From Acidobacteriota bacterium (GTDB taxonomy: Bacteria > Acidobacteriota > Terriglobia > Terriglobales > SCQP01), in assembly GCA_021818645.1 (NCBI GenBank), contig JAKATS010000004.1, positions 1-6,262 of the forward strand: 6,262 nt of DNA. The letters are read 5' to 3'. This document shows, one piece after another, positions 1 through 6,262 of the stretch. Below the pieces are notes generated by a model. That model was not told where the DNA came from. It searched no databases and worked only from the letters and a program-made list of their open reading frames with translations. Within the stretch, counting starts at the first letter, position 1. Each line of letters opens with the position of its first letter. Made by a program: the position numbers and the translations under genes.

Positions 1-272
1 CTCTGTCCAGCCCCACCCCGGCGCGCTACATCGGCATGATCGGCTCGCGCCGCAAGGTGATTGAGATTTTCCGCGCGCTGGCCGCCGAAGGCGTCACCGA
101 TGAGTCACTGATGCGAGTTCACGCTCCCATCGGCCTTGAAATCGGCGCGGTCACACCCGAGGAAATCGCCGCCGCCATCGTGGCGGAAATGATCGCCGTC
201 CGCCGTCAGGCTCCGCTTGCCGCCATCGCTCCCAAGCGCCTCACCAGGCTGCCGTCCAACCCAAAGGACTGA
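1..272 (+). CDS. XdhC/CoxI family protein, C-terminal part (5' truncated)
   Basis: This is the 3' end of a gene whose frame is open to the left edge (first full codon at base 3). About 89 residues are visible. They match the end of the XdhC C-terminal Rossmann domain: YIGMIGSRRK, then a helix, then RVHAPIGLEIGA, then TPEEIAAAIVAEMIAVRR. From family knowledge, XdhC/CoxI proteins are cytoplasmic chaperones that bind molybdenum cofactor, help its sulfuration and load it into xanthine dehydrogenase or CO-dehydrogenase-type enzymes. The last 20 or so residues after the conserved core are Pro/Ala-rich and unremarkable. The ATG at base 36 lies inside the conserved YIGMIGS motif, so it is not the real start. 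The partner hydroxylase genes are not in view, and the next gene is an unrelated glycosidase 50 bases downstream. Family assignment is firm; the specific client enzyme is unknown. Confidence 0.9.
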   Translation, partial: LSSPTPARYIGMIGSRRKVIEIFRALAAEGVTDESLMRVHAPIGLEIGAVTPEEIAAAIVAEMIAVRRQAPLAAIAPKRLTRLPSNPKD

Positions 273-322
273 ACTAAGCAGACTTATTAGAATCCGCTTC
301 CAGAGTTTGCTACCGTATCGGC

Positions 323-1597
323 ATGCGAACTCTCCGAAACGCAGGTGTCGCGATTCTGCTGCTGGCCGTATTGTTTTCGGCTGTTGCCTTTGCCTCAGTC
401 CCCGCTTCGCCATCTTCCCATCCCAATGCGCGCGCATTGCAGCGGCAATTGCGGCTGGCCATGAGCAAGGCCGGCCTATGGCATGTGGTGGTGCGTCCCG
501 CCGCCGGCCAGTTGCGCCATCCCTATCTGATTCCCGGCGCCGGCTACTACCAGCTTTTTGACTGGGACAGCTATTTCATGGGTCTCGCGCTCAGCTATCG
601 CGGCCGCGGCCACAGCCTGGCCGGTGTAGTCGAAGATTTTCTCGGCCTGACCGGTCATCGCTGGGCCTACCGCGGTTACACTCCCCGGGAAGCGACTCCC
701 AAAGGCCTCTGGGCCTTGCCGGAGCAATGCAAGCCGTTTCTGGCGCAAATGGCCTTGCGCGCCAGCCTGACCCTGCACAGCGCGCAATGGCTGCGGCCTT
801 ATTATCGGCGTTTAAAAGACACGCTTTCGTTCTGGCGCCAGGCCCGCCAATCCCCCGATGGGCTTTATATCTGGTTCGACGGCGTGGAAAGCGGCGTGGA
901 TAACAGTCCCGCCGTTTCCAGCCGCCCCGCCGATCGCACCGAAGGCGTGGATCTGGCCTGCTACATCGTGCGCGAATACCGCGCCCTCGCCGCTCTCGCC
1001 CGCATGCTGCACCATCCTGCCGATGCAGATTTCTATCAGGCTCGCGCCCGCATCCTGACCGCGCGTATTCAGGCCCGGCTCTGGGACGCCCATGCCGGCA
1101 CATTTTATAACCGGGACAGCCGCACCGGAAAATTCATCCGCGTTCCGGAGTGGACCAACCTCACTCCGCTCTGGGCCCGCGTGGCCACTCCCGCCCAGGC
1201 CCGCATCATGATTCATCGCTATGTTTTAAATCCCCGCCAGTTCTGGACGCCCTACGGCATCCGCAGCCTCGCGCCCTCCAGCCCCGCCTACAACCCCGCC
1301 AGCGGCTACTGGCGCGGGCCGATCTGGATTGTGACCGACTACATGGTGATGCATGGCCTGATGAACTATGGGGATCGCCGTCCCGCCCGGCAGTTGGCGC
1401 GCCATGCGGTTTCGGTGCTGCTGCGCGATTTTCATTCTACCGGCGGCATGCACGAGTGTTACAACCCCAATACCGGACAGGGCGAAAGCCAGGGACATTT
1501 TGAAAGCTGGGACCTGCTCGGTGCCTATCTCGTCCATGAGGCCCGCACCGGCGCCAACCCCGCCGCCATCCCCGGGCCCTCCGCCCCGCGATCCTGA
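323..1597 (+). CDS. Exported GH63 / mannosylglycerate-hydrolase-like (trehalase-type fold) glycosidase
   Basis: This 424-residue protein starts with a signal peptide: an Arg-containing n-region, a hydrophobic core at residues 8-23 and an Ala-Phe-Ala cleavage site near 24. The mature protein has hallmarks of the (alpha/alpha)6-barrel inverting glycosidases of the GH63/GH37 group: YYQLFDWDSYF (75-85), PEQCKPF (133-139), ESGVDNSP (189-196), EWTNLTPLWA (276-285), YNPASGYWRGPIW (323-335) and HECYNPNTG (377-385), followed by FESWDLLG. By analogy with GH63 enzymes, Asp193 would be the general acid and Glu378 the general base. The YWRGPIW motif and the length (about 400 mature residues) fit GH63 / mannosylglycerate-hydrolase-like proteins better than classical GH37 trehalases, whose QWD-Pro signature is absent. 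The substrate is probably an alpha-linked glucoside or mannoside, but I cannot name it. The export signal puts the enzyme in the periplasm or outside. The start follows from the signal peptide; there is no clear ribosome-binding site before it. It converges with the beta-helix gene, 35 bases apart. Confidence 0.85.
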   Translation: MRTLRNAGVAILLLAVLFSAVAFASVPASPSSHPNARALQRQLRLAMSKAGLWHVVVRPAAGQLRHPYLIPGAGYYQLFDWDSYFMGLALSYRGRGHSLAGVVEDFLGLTGHRWAYRGYTPREATPKGLWALPEQCKPFLAQMALRASLTLHSAQWLRPYYRRLKDTLSFWRQARQSPDGLYIWFDGVESGVDNSPAVSSRPADRTEGVDLACYIVREYRALAALARMLHHPADADFYQARARILTARIQARLWDAHAGTFYNRDSRTGKFIRVPEWTNLTPLWARVATPAQARIMIHRYVLNPRQFWTPYGIRSLAPSSPAYNPASGYWRGPIWIVTDYMVMHGLMNYGDRRPARQLARHAVSVLLRDFHSTGGMHECYNPNTGQGESQGHFESWDLLGAYLVHEARTGANPAAIPGPSAPRS

Positions 1598-1632
1598 CCG
1601 GAATTTTTTGTGCCCGGTTTGGATTCCAGAGC

Positions 1633-3717
1633 TCATTGCGCCCAGTCAGGTCCGGGGACCTCCTGCACCCCGGCTTGTAATAAAAGCCCATTGGGTACAT
1701 CTGCGACCGATGAGGTAGGCACATTGTCGTTAAAGGTCAGATTGATTGGAAACGGGGGAAGGTAATTGTTTTGGCATAGCTGAGGTCCGAAAAAGTTGGT
1801 CGGATTCAGAAAATAATTCTGTTCATAAGTCAGATCGCCGACCGGCAGACATCCGCCCATATCCGCCCCGTAGGGAACGATTCCCGTTAATCCGCATAAG
1901 GAACTGATCGAAGTGCCATACCCGCAGGGGCCAAAATCCACCGTCCCCACCGGATCGTTGAGCGATACGTTTTCCTTGAGCGTGATGTATTGACTGCCTC
2001 CATCGGTATAGTAAATGTTGCTTCCCGCGGCAACTCGCTTGTTCTCGGCCACATTGAATTCAATCAGCAGTCCATGCGTGAAATCCGGTCCCTGCCTGCC
2101 ATTGGTATAAATCGCCCCGCCATCCCAGAGTTGTTCCAGAAAATTCTCAAATTTGTTGCTCGCGATGAGATTATCGCTGGCGATCGTCGGGGTGCTGTAA
2201 TTGCCCCACTGTCCCGGCGTCGCCCCCGGCAATCCCGGAAACCCACCCTGGTCAAACAAGCCCCAGCCCCAGCCGATCGAAATGCAGGTCCAGGGAACCT
2301 GGCTGATGGTGTTGTGAACGATCATTGTGCCGTGGGTAAAGCCCACGAGAATGGCGGCGGAGTCGTAATAGTCCTGTCCGGTATAGGAAATCAGATTGTT
2401 GCTGATCAGGTTGTCGCGCGTTTCCTCGGCCTGGGTGGGCCGCTGGTCGCTGGCGCTGAATCCTCCGATTTCTATCGCCGATGACGAGATGTCGTTGAAA
2501 ATACTGTTGGTCACGCTGTCATACTGGCTTCCCGTTCCCAGGGCGAGTCCTGCTCCGCCCAGGTGCAGAAACATATCGCTGTCGAATGTAATATGCGTGG
2601 CGTACGTGAGTGCGATGTTCCCGGGGGTTGTCGAGACAAACTGTTGATGCCCGATGGCGCTGTACGAATCATTGTTGCCGATCAGTAGATTCCCGCTTTG
2701 GTCGGCCACATATCCGCTGCTGGAATTGGGTTCCAGCCAGGTGGCATAGGAGAACTGCAGATTCCGGAACGTGATGTAGCTCGCCGGCGATCCCGGTTTG
2801 CCGGTAATGCTCAGCAGCGTTTCCAGCACCGGCAGCACTGCATTGTGCGGCGCTCCGGGATTGGGGTTGGTATATTGCAGCGTTTGCGCATCCGGATCGT
2901 AAAACCACATATTCGCCGCGGTGAGAAATTCCGGCGCATTCTCCAGCCAGCTTAACATTTGAAAATTCCAGGGGATGGGCGATGAGTTGGCATTATTCCA
3001 GCAGGGATTCTGCATGATCAGCGTCGAACCGGAACTGGATGTCGCCGGGCATCGCATCATCTTCCACTGCGCCAGCGTCACTGCCTCGATCAGTTCCGGA
3101 TGCTGAAACGTGGCCGGGCATAAGATGGGATCGGTATTCTGAAATCCATTGGCCACCCGGGTGTAGCATGGATTGATCGGCAGCCCGGGGTTCGTGCGCG
3201 CCCGCATCACGCGTTGATCGTTCACATAAAATTGGCGCGGCATTTCCTGGACCGGTACGCCTTGCACCGCGGCGGTGCAGTTATTAAAACCAATGCCGGT
3301 GGTGCAGGTAAATCCCGTCACCGGAGTGCCGCCGGAAATCACCACCGGCCGGGCCGCGTCCGGAGCCGCCTGGTATGTCACCGGCGCCATGAACGAGCCG
3401 GAATCGCCGGCGTCGAAGGCCAGCGGCGCGCTTAATTCGTAAGTCCCGGGTTCGATATTCACGGTAATCGGCACGTACCCGCGGCTGGGGTTTTGCCGTA
3501 CCGCGAGTTGCGCCTGCTGGATCGAGAGAAAGGGCTGCGCCTGGCTGCCGTTGCCCGTCTGATCGCTGCCCGCGGGGGAAACCCAGTAGGTGATTCCGCT
3601 GCTCGAATTGGAGCCGCAGCTGCTGAGCATCATGGCGATTCCCAGACCCAGCAGAATGACCAGGTTCAGTCGCCAGGTTGGATGTATTTTCAGCTGCATA
3701 TGGATTTTGGGGATCAT
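1633..3717 (-). CDS. Right-handed parallel beta-helix lipoprotein, putative polysaccharide-active enzyme
   Basis: With the start at 3717 the product has 694 residues. It opens with a lipoprotein signal: a basic n-region with Lys4, Lys10 and Arg16, a hydrophobic stretch LNLVILLGLGIAMML and the lipobox LSSC with Cys34. Gly at +2 is consistent with outer-membrane sorting. The mature part begins with WVSPAGSD (45-52), typical of beta-helix glycan-active proteins, then ISGG (127-130), FYVNDQRVMRAR (163-174) and a Trp/MRCP segment (about 218-224). From about 312 to 665 it shows Asn-rich helical rungs, including DGGAIYTNG (532-540) and YYTDGGS (569-575). This layout resembles beta-helix glycosidases such as GH120 or GH141 and related uncharacterised acidobacterial proteins; I cannot choose the family or substrate. 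Besides the lipidated Cys there are 11 others, which could form periplasmic disulfides. The frame stays open upstream to an ATG at 3804, but that overlaps the transferase gene and would add an unlikely N-terminus. An internal ATG at 3699 also keeps an intact signal. It is third in the probable minus-strand operon, 10 bases after the transferase. Confidence 0.82.
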   Translation of the reverse strand: MIPKIHMQLKIHPTWRLNLVILLGLGIAMMLSSCGSNSSSGITYWVSPAGSDQTGNGSQAQPFLSIQQAQLAVRQNPSRGYVPITVNIEPGTYELSAPLAFDAGDSGSFMAPVTYQAAPDAARPVVISGGTPVTGFTCTTGIGFNNCTAAVQGVPVQEMPRQFYVNDQRVMRARTNPGLPINPCYTRVANGFQNTDPILCPATFQHPELIEAVTLAQWKMMRCPATSSSGSTLIMQNPCWNNANSSPIPWNFQMLSWLENAPEFLTAANMWFYDPDAQTLQYTNPNPGAPHNAVLPVLETLLSITGKPGSPASYITFRNLQFSYATWLEPNSSSGYVADQSGNLLIGNNDSYSAIGHQQFVSTTPGNIALTYATHITFDSDMFLHLGGAGLALGTGSQYDSVTNSIFNDISSSAIEIGGFSASDQRPTQAEETRDNLISNNLISYTGQDYYDSAAILVGFTHGTMIVHNTISQVPWTCISIGWGWGLFDQGGFPGLPGATPGQWGNYSTPTIASDNLIASNKFENFLEQLWDGGAIYTNGRQGPDFTHGLLIEFNVAENKRVAAGSNIYYTDGGSQYITLKENVSLNDPVGTVDFGPCGYGTSISSLCGLTGIVPYGADMGGCLPVGDLTYEQNYFLNPTNFFGPQLCQNNYLPPFPINLTFNDNVPTSSVADVPNGLLLQAGVQEVPGPDWAQ

Positions 3718-3727
3718 AATTGATGGC

Positions 3728-5041
3728 TTAAATTGCCAGTTGTTCTTCCGGCGTGGTTGAGATTCCGGCATCGGCCGGCTCATCCGCGGCCAGTTGCGCC
3801 ACATCGTCTTCCTGGAATTGGCCCGAGATCTGCGCCAGTTGGCCTTGCGAGCGGCTGCGCGGGCAGATCAGCCAGTTGACGGGCTCCGTCTCGGAGTAGA
3901 ATTCGCAAACCAGTGCCAGCCTGTCTCCGGCTTGCTGCAAGGGCAGCAATTGTTCCGCGGGGAACTCTTCCTGATGAATCAGTGTGCTCTGGTGATCGCG
4001 GATGCTGACCGCCCAGTGTTCCGGGTCCTGCAGCGCCTGCGCATGCATCTGCTGGCGGCTGAATTCAAGTTTCACGATCCAGCGATGGGTGGACTTTCGC
4101 CAATCGGGTGCCGGCCGGGGATTGGGCGGGGGATCTCCCCGTAACGTGTAGTTCTGTATGATGCGATGCCGGAACGATACCCCGGCATATTCCTCATATT
4201 GCAGTAAGCTGCGGGATTGACCCAGCCCGCATGACGTCACCGGCTCGCCCTGCAGGATCTGTAAAACTTTTTTTCGGCTGCGGCGATCATGCTCATGCCA
4301 GGGAATCAGTTCCGGCGCATCGGTTCGATGGTCATCCCAGTGGCGGATGGCGCCGGTTCGGGTGTAGTCATGCCAGATCACCGTTTTCGCCGGATGGTAG
4401 AGATCGTATCCCTGGCTGTATGCCCGTACCGTAAGCGTTGTTTCTTCGCCCATGAAATAAAGCTCGGGGTCGTAAGGCACGTCGGTGACAAAACTGCCGG
4501 GTGCGAAAATAAACCCCGCGGCCAGAAATCGGGCCGGAACCGGCAATCCGTTTGCGGGTGGGGTTATCCATTCCGGCCGCAGTTGCGGCAGTCCGTCGCG
4601 GGTAAAGCCAACCATGGCGATGCGTAGCGGACCGCCGGCCAGGTTTTCCTCATGCCCGGGCGCAAAGGGCGCGGGATAGGAGCTCAGAATGGATTTTTCG
4701 CCGGGACAGTGTTGCAGCATCGTGATCAGGCTGTCATCCCAGCCGGGGGCGAACCGTGAATGAGAATCAATTTGCAGATACCAGGGTTCGCCCCTCCACA
4801 TCCGCATGATCTGCGCCCGCGCCCAGCACGGCCCGTGGCTTTCCCGCCAGTCCACTTCCAGCAGGCGTACCCGGGCATCGGCGGCATGGGCAAATGCACC
4901 ATCCCCGGGATCCCGCTGCCGGCAGATGCCAAAGCGCAAACGGTCCGGGAAATGTGCTTTGCCGATGCAATCCGCCAACGTGGCAGCCAGTTGCGGGTCG
5001 CGGTAGGCCGCAATCGAAACGAAAATTTCTGCAGGCTGCAT
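3728..5041 (-). CDS. GlcNAc-transferase-like glycosyltransferase (GT60-related) with C-terminal extension
   Basis: This 437-residue protein has no signal peptide or membrane segment, so it is presumably cytoplasmic. Residues 6-240 match the GlcNAc transferase domain related to Skp1 hydroxyproline GlcNAc-transferases: IFVSIAAYRDP (6-16), FPDRLRFGI (31-39), GPCWAR (70-75), YLQIDSHSRFAPGWD (88-102), VPYDPELYFMGEE (188-200), GYDLYHP (211-217) and HDYTRTG (224-230). The Asp92-Ser-His94 triplet sits where the family has its metal and sugar-nucleotide binding DxD-like motif. The family is known for UDP-GlcNAc transfer; the donor and acceptor here are inferred only. Residues of about 315-405 (from RWIVKLEF onward) look like an added strand-rich domain with alternating hydrophobic residues, followed by an acidic tail to 437. 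The start is well placed because the conserved core begins five residues after it. The gene begins 19 bases after the GH64-like gene ends and stops 10 bases before the beta-helix start, so it is probably the middle gene of an operon. No clear ribosome-binding site is seen. Confidence 0.85.
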   Translation of the reverse strand: MQPAEIFVSIAAYRDPQLAATLADCIGKAHFPDRLRFGICRQRDPGDGAFAHAADARVRLLEVDWRESHGPCWARAQIMRMWRGEPWYLQIDSHSRFAPGWDDSLITMLQHCPGEKSILSSYPAPFAPGHEENLAGGPLRIAMVGFTRDGLPQLRPEWITPPANGLPVPARFLAAGFIFAPGSFVTDVPYDPELYFMGEETTLTVRAYSQGYDLYHPAKTVIWHDYTRTGAIRHWDDHRTDAPELIPWHEHDRRSRKKVLQILQGEPVTSCGLGQSRSLLQYEEYAGVSFRHRIIQNYTLRGDPPPNPRPAPDWRKSTHRWIVKLEFSRQQMHAQALQDPEHWAVSIRDHQSTLIHQEEFPAEQLLPLQQAGDRLALVCEFYSETEPVNWLICPRSRSQGQLAQISGQFQEDDVAQLAADEPADAGISTTPEEQLAI

Positions 5042-5060
5042 TGGCGCTGGCAGGCTTGAT

Positions 5061-6262
5061 TTACTGCATGGCTCCGAGTGTGATATTCAAGCTTTGCAGT
5101 GCGGAAGAAGTATTGAAACTGGGATTTTGGCTGCAGACGTCGTCATAGGCGAATCCGTAGGCCAGATTGTTTTTGTTCCACAGGTGAAATTGATACGACC
5201 AGTCATTGGACGGAACATTGGCTGGATAATACGGCGCCTGGGTCGTGGGATTCACCGTCGGGCAGGCTCCGTCGTTCAGGCTGGTAATCCCATGGAATTG
5301 ATTGCTTGCCACCGTCACCGCCACGCCGCGGTTGAATGCCGCGAGCAGTTGTTTGCCGATGCTGAGCTGTACCGCGCTTCCGGTGGTGAGCGTTCCGTCG
5401 CATTGCCAGATCATGGCAGTGGTGATGAGCCCAAAATTAATTTGTTGGGATGCCGGGGTCACCGCATACTGGGCATTCCAGCTTGCCGAATCCGTATAGC
5501 TTCCCGGTATAAAAATTAATTCATTGTTGACCACCATGCCGCTGCTGGTCGCATTGGTGGCAACACCTGTAACTACAATCGGGGTCCCAGCCCATGTTGT
5601 ATATGCGGCTTGGATGACTGCATCGAAGTAAGTGTTAAATGAAGCGCTGCCATTGCCATTGCCCGAAAGAGTATCCGGCGATATGGCTCTCAGGTACGCG
5701 ACACCGGCTGGGTATAACGATGCATCCGCGGCGGGAACCGCTTGCAATAATACACCGCCGCCCAGCGGGGCGGGGAATTGATTGATCGCATTCATGACCG
5801 CCAGGCGGGTAACATTCAGAGCCCCCTGCGGGGTTGAGCTGCCGGGTGTGACCGTGATGCTCAGCGGCAAGGCGAATGAGTTGACGTACGTGCTGTTGCC
5901 ATTCAGAATGCCGTTGATATCGAGGGAAAATTCAAACCAGTCAAAGATACATAAAGAACCCGGAGCCCCCACGCTTTCCGATGGTCCGGCATAGGGATTG
6001 GGGCTGGTGGAATTTTGGGACTGCACGGTGAAGGGCAAAATCGGGTTTCCGACCGAAATATAGACCCTGCCGCTGAAGGCGTTCGTCCCCACTCCCAGGC
6101 CGGGAATATTGGCGCTGTTGATATTGGCCAGATCAATCACGGTCGGCGTGGTCTGCGAAAGTGGAATGGAATAATTGGCCCACATGCTCGGGTAACATGT
6201 CTGTGCATCGGTTGAGGTCATGCCGGGGAAAGATCCCGCTGCCTCGGTATTATCCGTGACTT
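5061..6262 (-). CDS. GH64-like beta-1,3-glucanase family protein (5' truncated), second catalytic Asp apparently Asn
   Basis: The frame is open to the right edge, so the true start and any export signal lie outside. About 399 residues are visible; numbering here is from the Met encoded at 6221, which is probably internal. The visible part covers the two-part thaumatin-like fold of GH64 laminaripentaose-producing beta-1,3-glucanases: SGRVYISVG (50-58), FDWFEFSLD (93-101), NSTYVNSFALPL (109-120), NQFHGIT (307-313), WSYQFHLWNKNNLAYGFAYDDVC (about 341-363) and the closing strand LNITLG. GH64 enzymes invert and use a Glu and an Asp. Glu97 matches the Glu, but the Asp position in the usual VDxF motif reads Val113-Asn114-Ser-Phe (AAC codon, bases 5882 down to 5880). 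The protein may therefore be a glucan-binding relative or have altered catalysis. Composition is rich in Asn, Ser and Thr, as is usual for exported proteins. It is the first visible gene of the minus-strand run, 19 bases before the transferase. Family assignment is firm; activity is uncertain. Confidence 0.85.
   Translation of the reverse strand, partial: VTDNTEAAGSFPGMTSTDAQTCYPSMWANYSIPLSQTTPTVIDLANINSANIPGLGVGTNAFSGRVYISVGNPILPFTVQSQNSTSPNPYAGPSESVGAPGSLCIFDWFEFSLDINGILNGNSTYVNSFALPLSITVTPGSSTPQGALNVTRLAVMNAINQFPAPLGGGVLLQAVPAADASLYPAGVAYLRAISPDTLSGNGNGSASFNTYFDAVIQAAYTTWAGTPIVVTGVATNATSSGMVVNNELIFIPGSYTDSASWNAQYAVTPASQQINFGLITTAMIWQCDGTLTTGSAVQLSIGKQLLAAFNRGVAVTVASNQFHGITSLNDGACPTVNPTTQAPYYPANVPSNDWSYQFHLWNKNNLAYGFAYDDVCSQNPSFNTSSALQSLNITLGAMQ

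Noticed and set aside
273..322. Promoter in front of the exported glycosidase gene
   Set aside because: The 50-base gap has AT-richer patches but no -35/-10 pair with acceptable spacing that I can defend; read-through from the XdhC gene is equally possible.
591..1103. Long antisense open frames within the plus-strand glycosidase gene (also 812-1216 and 1226-1636)
   Set aside because: Their translations are Arg/Gly/Ala-rich with no recognisable motif, and they lie opposite a gene with strong family motifs, as expected of GC-rich shadow frames.
1595..1632. Rho-independent terminator between the convergent genes
   Set aside because: The T6 run has only 3-5 base-pair potential stems around it (for example TCC/GGA or GGAAT/ATTCC with a long loop), too weak to call.
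1990..2484. Plus-strand open frame opposite the beta-helix gene
   Set aside because: Low-complexity composition, no motif, and fully covered by a convincing gene on the other strand.
3718..3804. N-terminal extension of the beta-helix gene to an ATG at 3804
   Set aside because: It would overlap the transferase gene by 77 bases and place about 29 polar, Arg/Pro-rich residues ahead of a clear lipoprotein signal. Starting at 3717 gives a normal signal and a 10-base gap.
6219..6221. ATG at 6221 as the start of the GH64-like gene
   Set aside because: The frame continues open to the window edge with ordinary coding sequence, there is no signal peptide after this Met, and an exported GH64 protein needs one. 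The true start is most likely outside the window.

Overview
The window carries five protein-coding genes, two of them cut by the window edges, and no RNA genes, mobile elements or CRISPR arrays that I can see. The sequence is moderately GC-rich. Together with a large secreted carbohydrate-active repertoire (GH64-like, parallel beta-helix lipoprotein, GH63/trehalase-like) and the lack of clear Shine-Dalgarno sequences, this suggests a soil-type Gram-negative bacterium, most plausibly Acidobacteriota. That placement rests on general resemblance, not on a marker gene.

Layout. On the plus strand, the 3' end of an XdhC-type molybdenum-cofactor chaperone gene (to 272) is followed after 50 bases by a complete gene (323-1597) for an exported (alpha/alpha)6-barrel glycosidase of the GH63 / mannosylglycerate-hydrolase-like group. 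On the minus strand, reading right to left, there is a 5'-truncated GH64-like beta-1,3-glucanase (5061-6262), a GlcNAc-transferase-like (GT60-related) glycosyltransferase (3728-5041) and a parallel beta-helix lipoprotein (1633-3717). The two blocks converge at 1598-1632.

How they fit together. The three minus-strand genes are separated by only 19 and 10 bases, so they are probably co-transcribed. They place a presumably cytoplasmic sugar transferase between two exported glycan-handling proteins. That arrangement suits assembly and processing of a surface or secreted glycan, or scavenging of glucan-containing material, but no polymerase or exporter is visible here. The most notable detail is that the GH64-like protein keeps the catalytic Glu but appears to carry Asn where the family has its second catalytic Asp. 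It may therefore bind glucan rather than hydrolyse it.
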